Positions 1 through 9,860 of a stretch of 64,000 bases of DNA are shown here, piece after piece. The stretch is taken from assembly GCF_900580865.1 (NCBI RefSeq), contig NZ_UTBZ01000219.1, positions 62,001-126,000 of the forward strand, given 5' to 3'. The notes under the pieces were generated by a model that saw only the letters and a list, made by a program, of their open reading frames with translations, was not told where the DNA came from and ran no database searches. Within the stretch, counting starts at the first letter, position 1. Each line of letters opens with the position of its first letter. The DNA comes from Pseudomonas viridiflava. GTDB taxonomy: Bacteria > Pseudomonadota > Gammaproteobacteria > Pseudomonadales > Pseudomonadaceae. The translations under genes and the position numbers were made by a program.

Positions 1-99
1 ATCGACCTGTCGATTCAACTGATGCAAGCGCTGGGCGGCGGCTTCCAGGGTGACACCCTGACCGCAGCCAACGCCAGCCCAGCCAAGCCGCACAACTAA
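1..99 (+). CDS. Outer-membrane efflux factor, C-terminal end (partial)
   Basis: Only the last 32 codons are present; the frame is open from base 1 and ends with TAA at 97-99. The visible tail, including IQLMQALGGGF, resembles the C-termini of NodT/OprM-type outer-membrane channel lipoproteins. It lies 15 bases before an EmrA-like adaptor, which is the usual order for a tripartite drug pump (channel, adaptor, MFS permease). The function is inferred mainly from this context, because most of the gene lies outside the window. Confidence 0.65.
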   Translation: MDLSIQLMQALGGGFQGDTLTAANASPAKPHN

Positions 100-114
100 T
101 TCAAGGTACTTGTC

Positions 115-1317
115 ATGGCCACTGCCGAAAACACCCAAGCTCAAGGCAACACCCCGGACACCGGCAACCCGCGCAAACGCAAAGTGATGCTGTTGGCGCT
201 GGCGGTTGTCGTCGCTCTCGCCTGCGCCGGCGTCTGGGCGTATCACGAGTTCATCGGGCGCTTTAACGAAAGCACCGACGACGCCTACGTTAACGGCAAC
301 GTCGTCGAAATCACCCCGCTGGTGACCGGCACCGTGGTCAGCATTGGCGCTGACGATGGTGATCTGGTTCACGAAGGTCAGGTGCTGATCAACTTCGATC
401 CGAACGACGCTGAAGTCGGCCTGCAAAGTGCGCAAGCAAAACTGGCGCGCACCGTGCGTCAGGTGCGCGGTCTGTACAGCAACGTTGATGGCATGAAAGC
501 CCAGGTCAACGCGCAACAGGCCGAAGTGCAGAAAGCCCAGGACAACTACAACCGTCGGAAAAACCTCGCGCAGGGCGGGGCGATTTCCCAGGAAGAACTG
601 TCCCACGCTCGCGATGATCTGACCTCGGCGCAGAACGCTCTGGCCAACGCCAAGCAGCAGCTGAAAACCACCAGCGCGCTGGTCGATGACACCGTGGTCT
701 CGTCGCATCCTGACGTGATGTCGGCCGCCGCCGATCTGCGTCAGGCCTACCTGACCAATGCCCGCAGCACCTTGATCGCGCCGGTCACCGGTTACGTCGC
801 CAAGCGCACCGTGCAACTCGGTCAGCGCGTGCAGCCGGGCACGGCGTTGATGGCGGTGATTCCGCTGGATCAACTGTGGATCGACGCCAACTTCAAGGAA
901 ACCCAACTGCGTGACATGCGCATCGGTCAGCCGGTCGATATCGAGTCCGACATCTACGGCAGCGACGTGAAATACAGCGGCACCGTCGACAGCCTCGGCG
1001 CCGGTACCGGTAGCGCGTTTGCTCTGCTGCCGGCGCAGAACGCCACCGGTAACTGGATCAAGATCGTTCAGCGTGTACCGGTGCGGATTCACATCAACGC
1101 CGAAGAGCTGGCCAAGCACCCGTTGCGTGTCGGTCTGTCGACCAACGTTGAAGTGAACCTGCACGACCAGAGCGGCCCGGTGCTGGCGCAGCAACCACCG
1201 CAAAAGGCCTCGTTCAGCACCAGCGTCTACGACCGTCAACTGGCCGAAGCCGACGCGATGATTGCGCAGCTGATCCACGACAACAGCGCCGCGGTCAGCA
1301 AAACCGCGCAACGCTGA
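115..1317 (+). CDS. emrA: EmrA-like membrane fusion protein (HlyD family)
   Basis: Periplasmic adaptor of a tripartite multidrug pump, linking the inner-membrane MFS transporter to the outer-membrane channel. It has 400 residues, the usual EmrA size. A cytoplasmic N-terminus rich in polar residues is followed by one membrane anchor (about residues 24-44), then STDDAYVNGN, a hallmark of EmrA proteins. A lipoyl-like half-motif (GDLVHEGQVLINFDP), an Ala/Gln-rich coiled-coil hairpin (about 105-190) and a beta-barrel region with ATGNWIKIVQRVPVRI follow. AAGG lies a short distance before the ATG. It is flanked by the channel gene and the EmrB-like gene, most likely as one transcription unit, although a REP pair separates it from emrB. 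Substrates cannot be read from the sequence. Confidence 0.9.
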   Translation: MATAENTQAQGNTPDTGNPRKRKVMLLALAVVVALACAGVWAYHEFIGRFNESTDDAYVNGNVVEITPLVTGTVVSIGADDGDLVHEGQVLINFDPNDAEVGLQSAQAKLARTVRQVRGLYSNVDGMKAQVNAQQAEVQKAQDNYNRRKNLAQGGAISQEELSHARDDLTSAQNALANAKQQLKTTSALVDDTVVSSHPDVMSAAADLRQAYLTNARSTLIAPVTGYVAKRTVQLGQRVQPGTALMAVIPLDQLWIDANFKETQLRDMRIGQPVDIESDIYGSDVKYSGTVDSLGAGTGSAFALLPAQNATGNWIKIVQRVPVRIHINAEELAKHPLRVGLSTNVEVNLHDQSGPVLAQQPPQKASFSTSVYDRQLAEADAMIAQLIHDNSAAVSKTAQR

Positions 1318-1327
1318 ATCTTTCCCC

Positions 1328-1418
1328 TGTGGGAGCGAGCCTGCTCGCGAAAGCGGTGTGTCAGACAACTTCCATGTTGAATGTCAGTCAGCATTCGCGA
1401 GCAGGCTCGCTCCCACAA
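1328..1418. repeat. REP doublet (REPIN) between emrA and emrB
   Basis: Two inverted copies of a Pseudomonas REP sequence (GTGGGAGCGAGCCTGCTCG, then its reverse complement) are separated by about 40 bases. The transcript could fold into a long hairpin. It sits between the two pump genes and may attenuate transcription or stabilise mRNA. The same core recurs at 11773-11861, 18094-18194 and 19143-19240. Confidence 0.85.
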
Positions 1419-1472
1419 GGGCTGCTGTGTCTGTAACAGACAGGGCGCCAACCCGGTTCCAAAGGATTCACA

Positions 1473-3002
1473 ATGAGCAATAACGCCTCTTTCACGCCGC
1501 CCAGCCTGTTGCTCAGCACCATCGGCCTGTCGCTGGCGACGTTCATGCAAGTGCTCGACACGACCATTGCCAACGTGGCGTTGCCGACGATTTCCGGCAA
1601 CCTCGGGGTGAGTTCGGAGCAGGGCACCTGGGTGATCACCTCGTTCGCCGTGAGCAACGCGATTGCGCTGCCGCTGACCGGTTGGCTCAGCCGCCGTTTC
1701 GGCGAGGTGAAGCTGTTTCTCTGGGCCACCATTCTGTTCGTGCTGGCCTCGTTTCTCTGCGGTATCTCGACGTCGATGCCGGAATTGATTGGCTTCCGCG
1801 TCCTGCAAGGTCTGGTCGCCGGGCCGCTATACCCGATGACGCAAACACTGCTGATCGCGGTCTATCCGCCGGCGAGGCGCGGCATGGCCCTGGCGTTACT
1901 GGCGATGGTCACGGTGGTCGCGCCGATTGCCGGGCCGATTCTCGGTGGCTGGATTACCGACAGTTACAGCTGGCCGTGGATCTTCTTCATCAACGTGCCA
2001 ATCGGGATTTTTGCGGTGATGGTGGTGCGCTCGCAATTGGCCAAACGTCCGGTGGAAACCAGCCGTCAGCCGATGGATTACGTCGGTCTGATCACGCTGA
2101 TCATTGGTGTCGGCGCGTTGCAGGTGATCCTCGACAAGGGCAATGACCTGGATTGGTTCGAGTCGAACTTCATCATCATCGGCGCGGCGATTTCGGTGAT
2201 CGCGCTGGCGGTGTTCGTCATCTGGGAAATGACCGATCAGCATCCGGTGGTGAATCTGCGGTTGTTCGCGTATCGCAACTTCCGCATCGGCACGCTGGTG
2301 TTGGTGCTGGGTTACGCCGGGTTCTTCGGCATCAACCTGATCTTGCCGCAGTGGTTGCAGACGCAGATGGGCTACACCGCGACCTGGGCCGGTCTGGCCG
2401 TGGCGCCGATCGGCATTTTGCCGGTGCTGCTGTCGCCGTTTGTCGGCAAGTACGCGAACAAGTTCGACCTGCGTTTACTGGCCGGGCTGGCGTTTCTGGC
2501 GATTGGCTTGAGCTGCTTTATGCGGGCGGGTTTCACCAATGAGGTGGACTTCCAGCACATTGCTTTGGTGCAGTTGTTCATGGGCATTGGCGTGGCGCTG
2601 TTCTTTATGCCGACCTTGAGCATTCTGATGTCGGACTTGCCGCCGAGTCAGATTGCCGATGGTGCCGGTCTGGCGACTTTCCTGCGGACGTTGGGCGGTA
2701 GCTTTGCGGCGTCGCTGACCACTTGGATCTGGATTCGCCGCGCGGATCAGCATCATGCGTACATGAGCGAAAGCATCAGCACCTTCGAGCCGGCGACGCG
2801 CGAGACCTTGAATCATTTGGGCGGGGCGAGCCAGTCGGCTTATGCGCAGATGGATCAGATTCTGACCAGTCAGGCTTACATGCTCTCTACCGTGGATTAC
2901 TTCACGTTGTTGGGCTGGGGGTTTATGGGGTTGATTCTGATTGTGTGGCTGGCTAAGCCGCCGTTTGCCGCCAAGGCAGGGCCTGCTGCTTCCGGGCACT
3001 AA
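1473..3002 (+). CDS. emrB: EmrB-like MFS multidrug transporter (DHA2, 14 TM)
   Basis: Inner-membrane proton-driven drug exporter of the DHA2 family, working with the upstream adaptor and channel. At 509 residues it fits a 14-helix protein. The first helix carries FMQVLDTTIANVALPTI, the family motif D1 (LDxTxVNVALP). The loop between helices 2 and 3 has GWLSRRFGEVKLF (motif A), and motif C-like GPILGGWITDSYSW lies near residue 150. AAGGA sits 7-8 bases before the ATG. It follows emrA by 155 bases that contain only a REP doublet. Substrate specificity is unknown. Confidence 0.9.
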   Translation: MSNNASFTPPSLLLSTIGLSLATFMQVLDTTIANVALPTISGNLGVSSEQGTWVITSFAVSNAIALPLTGWLSRRFGEVKLFLWATILFVLASFLCGISTSMPELIGFRVLQGLVAGPLYPMTQTLLIAVYPPARRGMALALLAMVTVVAPIAGPILGGWITDSYSWPWIFFINVPIGIFAVMVVRSQLAKRPVETSRQPMDYVGLITLIIGVGALQVILDKGNDLDWFESNFIIIGAAISVIALAVFVIWEMTDQHPVVNLRLFAYRNFRIGTLVLVLGYAGFFGINLILPQWLQTQMGYTATWAGLAVAPIGILPVLLSPFVGKYANKFDLRLLAGLAFLAIGLSCFMRAGFTNEVDFQHIALVQLFMGIGVALFFMPTLSILMSDLPPSQIADGAGLATFLRTLGGSFAASLTTWIWIRRADQHHAYMSESISTFEPATRETLNHLGGASQSAYAQMDQILTSQAYMLSTVDYFTLLGWGFMGLILIVWLAKPPFAAKAGPAASGH

Positions 3003-3011
3003 GGTCAAAAG

Positions 3012-3247
3012 CCCCTCACCCTAACCCTCCCGAAACGTCGGACCGCCCGTAGGGAGAGGGGACTGACCGTGGTTTGCTTTCGAGGTACGCCGACCTGAGC
3101 CACCGAGTTGAACTCCGGTTTGGGGAAAGCATGATTTGAGATTGTGAGTCGATCGCGGGTTTTGAACTGCACTCGGTCGGCTCCCTTTCCCCCTCGCCCC
3201 CCTTGGGGGCGGTCCGACGTTTCGGGAGGGCTGGGGTGAGGGGGTAG
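3012..3247. repeat. Long CTCACCC/GGTGAGG inverted repeat with altered arms
   Basis: A roughly 235-base member of the family also seen at 7936, 9541, 21359 and 32013: outer CCCTCACCCTAACC and GGCTGGGGTGAGGGG ends, inner CTCGGTCGGCTCCCT. In this copy both arms carry an extra matching block: 3025-3048 is the exact reverse complement of 3207-3230 (24 bases). It lies between convergent emrB and lpxH and could act as a bidirectional terminator hairpin. Confidence 0.8.
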
Positions 3248-3253
3248 CGATCT

Positions 3254-4000
3254 TCAGCCGTGCGGCAAAGCCAGCGGCGGGGCGAAGTCGAACGGCGCCA
3301 GGGCGTACCCGCTCTCATCCACCTGCAACGCCCAACCCTGCCGATCCCAGTCCCCCAGCACAATCCGCTTCGCCGCCTGCTCACCAAGCTGCAACTTGTG
3401 AATCGCCGGCCGATGGGTGTGCCCGTGAATCAGGGTTTTCACGCCATATTCCTGCATGATCCGCGGAATCTCCTCCGGTGTGACATCAACAATGTCATTA
3501 GCCTTCATCCGCGTCTGCGCCTTGCTCTCGCTGCGCAGCTTGCGCGCCAGTTTGTGGCGGCTGCTCAGCGGCAGATTGCGCAGGATAAACAGCGTGATCG
3601 GATTACGCAGATAACGCCGCAGCTTCATATAGCCGACGTCACGGGTGCAGAGGCTGTCGCCGTGCATCAACAGCACCGGCTCGCCGTAAAACTGCACGAC
3701 ACTCGGGTCCTTCAACAACGTACAGCCGGCCTGCTTGCAGAAGGCCTTGCCGAGCATGAAGTCGCGATTGCCGTGCATCAGAAAAATCGCCGTGCCGCTG
3801 TCGCTGAGTTCGCGCAGGGCCTGGCAGATGGAACGCTGGAAGGGCGTCATGGCGTCGTCGCCAATCCACGCTTCGAAGAAGTCGCCAAGAATGTACAACG
3901 CACTCGCCGAGCGGGCGCGTCCGGCGAGCAAATCCAGAAACGCCCGGGTTATGTCCGGGCGCTCCTCTTCCAGATGCAAGTCTGAAATCAGCAATATCAC
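3254..4000 (-). CDS. lpxH: UDP-2,3-diacylglucosamine diphosphatase
   Basis: Fourth enzyme of lipid A synthesis: hydrolyses UDP-2,3-diacylglucosamine to lipid X and UMP at the inner face of the cytoplasmic membrane. The 248-residue protein shows the calcineurin-type metallophosphatase ligands: SDLHLEEERP near the N-terminus (Asp and His), GDFFEAWIGDD near residue 41, HGNRDFMLG near 76, HGDSLCTRD near 114 and HGHTHRPAIH near 193. The start is GTG at 4000-3998, overlapping the ppiB stop as GTGA, so the genes are probably translationally coupled. The ppiB-lpxH pairing is common in Pseudomonas. Confidence 0.95.
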   Translation of the reverse strand: MILLISDLHLEEERPDITRAFLDLLAGRARSASALYILGDFFEAWIGDDAMTPFQRSICQALRELSDSGTAIFLMHGNRDFMLGKAFCKQAGCTLLKDPSVVQFYGEPVLLMHGDSLCTRDVGYMKLRRYLRNPITLFILRNLPLSSRHKLARKLRSESKAQTRMKANDIVDVTPEEIPRIMQEYGVKTLIHGHTHRPAIHKLQLGEQAAKRIVLGDWDRQGWALQVDESGYALAPFDFAPPLALPHG

Positions 4001-4503
4001 GCTTCGATGATCTCGGCTTTCTCGATGATCACGTCGTCTGCTGGTACGTCCTGGTGGCCGGCCTTGGAAGTGGTCGAAACACCTTTGATCTTGTCGACAA
4101 CGTCGGTGCCGGCGGTCACTTTACCGAATACCGCGTAGCCCCAGCCTTGCACGTTCTTGCCGCTGTGGTTGAGGAAGGTGTTGTCGGCGACGTTGATGAA
4201 GAACTGTGCGGAGGCCGAATGCGGCTCCATGGTGCGGGCCATGGCAACGGTGTATTTGTCGTTGGAAAGACCGTTGTCAGCTTCGTTCTGGATGCTTGGA
4301 CGCTTGTCTTTCTTTTCTTTCATGCCTGGCTCGAAACCGCCGCCCTGGATCATGAAGTTACCGATGACACGGTGGAAAACGGTGTTTTCGTAGTGACCGG
4401 CGTTGACGTACTCGATGAAGTTGGCGACGGTGATCGGCGCCTTTTCAGCGTTCAGTTCGATGACGATGTCGCCATGATTGGTGGTCAATTTAACTTGAGT
4501 CAT
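3997..4503 (-). CDS. ppiB: Peptidyl-prolyl cis-trans isomerase B (cyclophilin)
   Basis: Cyclophilin that isomerises X-Pro bonds, likely in the cytoplasm because there is no signal peptide. The 168-residue length is normal for PpiB. Core motifs visible are FHRVIGNFMIQGGGFEPG (active-site Arg and Gln region), ASAQFFINVADNTFLNH and GYAVFGKVTAG. It begins an operon with lpxH (4-base overlap) and is divergent from glnS; the 265 bases between them hold the promoters of both units. Confidence 0.95.
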   Translation of the reverse strand: MTQVKLTTNHGDIVIELNAEKAPITVANFIEYVNAGHYENTVFHRVIGNFMIQGGGFEPGMKEKKDKRPSIQNEADNGLSNDKYTVAMARTMEPHSASAQFFINVADNTFLNHSGKNVQGWGYAVFGKVTAGTDVVDKIKGVSTTSKAGHQDVPADDVIIEKAEIIEA

Positions 4504-4768
4504 GATCGGTGCTCTTTTTCAATGAAGCGTTTTATAAGGAATTCGTGGGCAATGGGACATTTGCGCCCGTTACCGGTTCAGCCCGTGGGCCAAGGTGCGC
4601 AGTTTAGCGTGACAGGCGCGAATTTCGAGGCTGTTTTTCAATTCCCGGCGATTAAATGCGCTCCTTTATAGGCCGTGCTCTGTCAGCCCCTTGACAGCAT
4701 CGGCTATGATAGCGGCTTTGTTTTGTCTGGCCCCCTCTGCGGCCGCGCACATGTAAGTCAAGGATCCT

Positions 4769-6466
<1,698 letters not shown>

Positions 6467-6488
6467 TTCAGCGTCAAGGAAATATAAA

Positions 6489-7871
6489 GTGCTGACGATC
6501 TACAACACGCTCACCAAGAGCAAAGAAGTCTTCAAGCCGCTGGATGGCAACAAGGTGCGCATGTACGTCTGCGGGATGACCGTTTACGACTACTGCCACC
6601 TCGGCCACGGCCGCAGCATGGTCGCGTTCGACCTGGTGACCCGCTGGTTGCGGTTCAGCGGTTACGACCTGACCTACGTGCGCAACATCACCGACATCGA
6701 CGACAAGATCATCAACCGCGCCAACGAGAACGGTGAATCGTTCGAAGCGTTGACCGAGCGCATGATCGCCGCGATGCACGAAGACGAAGCGCGCCTGAAC
6801 ATCAAGAAACCGGACATGGAGCCGCGCGCCACGGATCACATTCCGGGCATGCACGCGATGATCCAGACCTTGATCGACAAGGGTTACGCCTACGCCCCGG
6901 GCAATGGCGACGTGTACTACCGCGTCGCCAAGTTCATGGGCTACGGCAAGCTGTCGCGCAAGAAAATCGAAGACCTGCGCATCGGCGCCCGCATCGAAGT
7001 CGACGAGTCGAAACAGGACCCGCTGGACTTCGTCCTGTGGAAAGCCGCCAAACCGGGCGAGCCGAGCTGGGAATCGCCATGGGGCGCCGGGCGTCCCGGC
7101 TGGCACATCGAGTGCTCGGTGATGTCCACCTGCTGCCTCGGCGAGACCTTCGACATTCATGGCGGCGGCAGCGACCTCGAGTTCCCGCACCATGAAAACG
7201 AAATCGCCCAGAGCGAAGCGGCCACCGGCAAGACCTACGCCAACGCGTGGATGCATTGCGGCATGATTCGCATCAATGGCGAGAAGATGTCCAAGTCCTT
7301 GAACAACTTCTTCACCATTCGCGACGTGCTGGAAAAGTACCACCCGGAAGTCGTACGTTACCTGCTGGTGTCGAGCCACTACCGCAGCGCGATCAACTAC
7401 TCGGAAGACAACCTCAAGGACGCCAAAGGCGCCCTGGAGCGTTTCTACCACGCGTTGAAAGGTTTGCCGACTGTGGCGCCTGCTGGCGGCGAAGCGTTTG
7501 TTGAACGCTTCACCACGGTAATGAACGATGACTTCGGTACACCGGAAGCGTGCGCCGTGCTGTTTGAGATGGTGCGTGAGATCAACCGTCTGCGCGAGAG
7601 CGATCTCGATGCGGCGGCAGGTCTGGCGGCGCGTCTGAAAGAGCTGGCGAGTGTGTTGGGTGTTTTGCAGCTCGAAGCCGATGACTTTTTGCAGGCGGGC
7701 GCTGAAGGGCGTGTCGATGCGGCAGAGGTTGATGCGCTGATTGCCGCGCGTCTGGCGGCGCGTGCGGGTAAGGATTGGGCTGAGTCGGATCGGATTCGTG
7801 ATCAGCTGACAGCGATGGGTGTTGTGTTGGAAGACGGCAAGGGTGGGACTACCTGGCGTCTGGCTGACTGA
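6489..7871 (+). CDS. cysS: Cysteinyl-tRNA synthetase
   Basis: Class I synthetase charging tRNA-Cys; the product has 460 residues, the normal length. Motifs: YVCGMTVYDYCHLGHGRS (zinc Cys and HIGH-type site), IECSVMSTCCLG with GGGSDLEFPHHENEIAQ (zinc ligands), and GEKMSKSLNNF (KMSKS). The frame is open upstream into glnS, but GTG at 6489 is the natural start: AAGGA lies at 6477-6480 with 8-base spacing, and the protein then begins VLTIYNTLTK like other CysRS proteins. Followed directly by a strong terminator. Confidence 0.96.
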   Translation: MLTIYNTLTKSKEVFKPLDGNKVRMYVCGMTVYDYCHLGHGRSMVAFDLVTRWLRFSGYDLTYVRNITDIDDKIINRANENGESFEALTERMIAAMHEDEARLNIKKPDMEPRATDHIPGMHAMIQTLIDKGYAYAPGNGDVYYRVAKFMGYGKLSRKKIEDLRIGARIEVDESKQDPLDFVLWKAAKPGEPSWESPWGAGRPGWHIECSVMSTCCLGETFDIHGGGSDLEFPHHENEIAQSEAATGKTYANAWMHCGMIRINGEKMSKSLNNFFTIRDVLEKYHPEVVRYLLVSSHYRSAINYSEDNLKDAKGALERFYHALKGLPTVAPAGGEAFVERFTTVMNDDFGTPEACAVLFEMVREINRLRESDLDAAAGLAARLKELASVLGVLQLEADDFLQAGAEGRVDAAEVDALIAARLAARAGKDWAESDRIRDQLTAMGVVLEDGKGGTTWRLAD

Positions 7872-7893
7872 TCGCCGCGTTTAGCTTCAAAAC

Positions 7894-7921
7894 AAAACCC
7901 GCCTTGTGCGGGTTTTTGTTT
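7894..7921 (+). terminator. Rho-independent terminator of glnS-cysS
   Basis: A perfect 9-base stem AAAACCCGC / GCGGGTTTT with loop CTTGT (7903-7907), running into a T-rich tail. It begins 22 bases after the cysS stop. Confidence 0.9.
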
Positions 7922-7935
7922 GTGCGCAAGAAAAG

Positions 7936-8250
7936 CCCCTCACCCTAACCCTCTCCCGGAGGGAGAGGGGACCGAATGTGGGATGCTCAAGAGATACGCC
8001 GACTTGAAAGTTTTTCTCCGAATCCATAATCGACACAATTTTTCAGGTCGATGCACAACGCCAGACACTTCGGTCGGCTCCCTCTCCCTCCGGGAGAGGG
8101 CTGGGGTGAGGGAGAGGGAGAGGGTGTCAAAGAGACACGCCGACTTGAACCTGCCTTGAATCCATAATCGACTGGTTTTTTCAGGTCGATGTACAACGCC
8201 AGACACCTTGGTCAGCTCCCTCTCCCTCTGGGAGAGGGCTGGGGTGAGGG
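7936..8250. repeat. CTCACCC-type inverted repeat, composite of about 1.7 units
   Basis: The left end CCCCTCACCCTAACCCTCTC is followed by a unit (ACGCCGACTTGAA, TGAATCCATAATCGAC, TTTTTCAGGTCGATG, CGGTCGGCTCCCTCTCCCT) and then a second, nearly identical 3' unit ending at 8250. The structure suggests internal duplication of the element. It fills the gap between cysS and the MFS gene. No tRNA or transposase is visible in or near it. Confidence 0.8.
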
Positions 8251-8335
8251 TTGCTTTTGACGTTCGCGTAGGTCTTGATGTCGGCAACGCGTTCAGCCGG
8301 ATGCTGAGCGATGACGATCATGTAAGGGAAACACC

Positions 8336-9553
8336 ATGGCCAATCACTATCGCGAGCTGCTAACGACCCCCGGCGCCACAGGGTTAGTGCTCGCGAGTTC
8401 TATCGCGCGCTTGCCGCAGGCAATGATCGGCATCGGCATCATCACCATGCTGGTGCAGCAAACCGGTGTGTACTGGCTGGCCGGTACCGTCGCCGGTACG
8501 TTCACCCTGTGCAACGCGCTGCTCGGCCCGCACATCTCGAAACTCGTCGATCGACATGGCCAGAGCCGCGTGCTGCCCATCGTCACGGCGTTCAGCATTG
8601 CCATGTTGCTGGCGCTGATCATCGCCGTCTACTTGCGCGCGCCAGCCGCACTGCTGTTTGTGCTGGCGGCACTGGCGGGGACGATGCCGAGCATGCCGTC
8701 GATGATCAGGGCGCGCTGGACGCAGTTGTTTCGGGGCAAGCCGCAATTACACACGGCGTTCTCGCTGGACACGGTCCTCACCGAAATGGCCTACATCGTC
8801 GGCCCGCCCCTGGCGATTGGCCTGAGCGTGAGTTTTTTCGCCGAAGCCGGGCCCCTTGTTGCGGTCGGGTTGCTGGCCGCCGGGGTGACGGCGTTTCTCT
8901 TGCAACGCCAGACTGAACCCAAGGTTGTCGTGGGCCACGCTAGCCATAGTGGCTCGACGTTGCTGATCCCCGGCGTTCGCACCATTGTTCTGGCGCTGTT
9001 GGCGATGGGCGTCATTGGCGGAGCGATCGATGTCGCCGTAGTCGCCTTCGCCAATGCGCAAGGCTGGCCGGGCGCTGCGACCTTCTGCCTCGCCGCCTAT
9101 GCGTTCGGTTCACTGGTGGCGGGCCTGACGTTCGGTGCGATGAGGGTTTCGCTGGCGATCGAAAAACAGTTCCTGATCGGGATATTGGTCACGGCGTTCA
9201 CCGGCGTGTTGCCGATTTTTGCCACGGACGTTTATGTCCTGTCAGCGACGCTGTTTATTGCCGGGATTTCGTTTGCGCCAACGATGGTCGTGGTCATGAA
9301 GCTGGGGACGATCATCATCCCGCCGTCGCGGATCACTGAAGGGCTGACGTGGATGACCACGGGTATCAGCATCGGCGTTGCGCTGGGTGGCATGCTGGCG
9401 GGGCTGGTGATTGATGCGTGGGGCGCGCGGGCAGGGTTCGGCGTGGCGATTGGCGCAGGGATCATGATGGTGGTTGTTGTGCTGGTCGGGTTGCGCACAT
9501 TGGAGGCGGCTTCGGTTACGCATGTTGAGCCGGAATTTTCGCCCTCACCCTAG
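8336..9553 (+). CDS. MFS permease, 12 TM, substrate unknown
   Basis: The 405-residue protein is almost entirely hydrophobic, with about 12 predicted membrane helices in two halves, and has an MFS motif-A-like loop (KLVDRHGQSRVLP, about residues 63-75). I recognise the superfamily but not the substrate. AAGGGA lies 7-8 bases before the ATG. It stands alone between two long repeats. Its last codons (FSPSP and TAG) are made from the left end of the following repeat (9541 onward), so the native C-terminus was probably replaced or trimmed by repeat insertion. Confidence 0.8.
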   Translation: MANHYRELLTTPGATGLVLASSIARLPQAMIGIGIITMLVQQTGVYWLAGTVAGTFTLCNALLGPHISKLVDRHGQSRVLPIVTAFSIAMLLALIIAVYLRAPAALLFVLAALAGTMPSMPSMIRARWTQLFRGKPQLHTAFSLDTVLTEMAYIVGPPLAIGLSVSFFAEAGPLVAVGLLAAGVTAFLLQRQTEPKVVVGHASHSGSTLLIPGVRTIVLALLAMGVIGGAIDVAVVAFANAQGWPGAATFCLAAYAFGSLVAGLTFGAMRVSLAIEKQFLIGILVTAFTGVLPIFATDVYVLSATLFIAGISFAPTMVVVMKLGTIIIPPSRITEGLTWMTTGISIGVALGGMLAGLVIDAWGARAGFGVAIGAGIMMVVVVLVGLRTLEAASVTHVEPEFSPSP

Positions 9554-9847
9554 CCCTCTCCCTCAGGAGAGGGGACTGAATGGGGGATGTTCAGGAAATA
9601 CACCGACCTGTGCGATTTGCGCTGAATCCATAATCGCCACGATGTTTCAGGTCGATGTCCGGCGCCAGACACCTCGGTCAGCTCCCTCTCCCTCCGGGAG
9701 AGGGGACTGATTGGGGGATGTTCACGAGATACAGCGACCTGAACGGGATGCTTTGAATCCATAATCGACTGGTTTTTTCAGGTCGATGTAGAACGCCAGA
9801 CACCTCGGTCGGCTCCCTCTACCTCTGGGAGAGGGCTGGGGTGAGGG
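9541..9847. repeat. CTCACCC-type inverted repeat, double unit
   Basis: Same family as 7936-8250. It starts GCCCTCACCCTAGCCCTCTC, contains two copies of the TGAATCCATAATCG ... CAGGTCGATGT ... CGCCAGACACCTCGGTC block, and ends GGCTGGGGTGAGGGG. It overlaps the last 13 bases of the MFS gene and ends 14 bases before the stop of the convergent sigma-54 activator. Confidence 0.8.
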
Positions 9848-9860
9848 GCGTGGGGTTCAC

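Noticed and set aside
4691..4710. TTGACA and TATGAT as the glnS promoter
   Set aside because: Only 8 bases separate them; they cannot form one sigma-70 promoter, and no other clear pair was found.
8256..8322. Possible remnant of a minus-strand gene end (reads MIVIAQHPAERVADIKTYAN)
   Set aside because: Only about 25 codons before it runs into the repeat; no recognisable family and no room for the rest of a gene.
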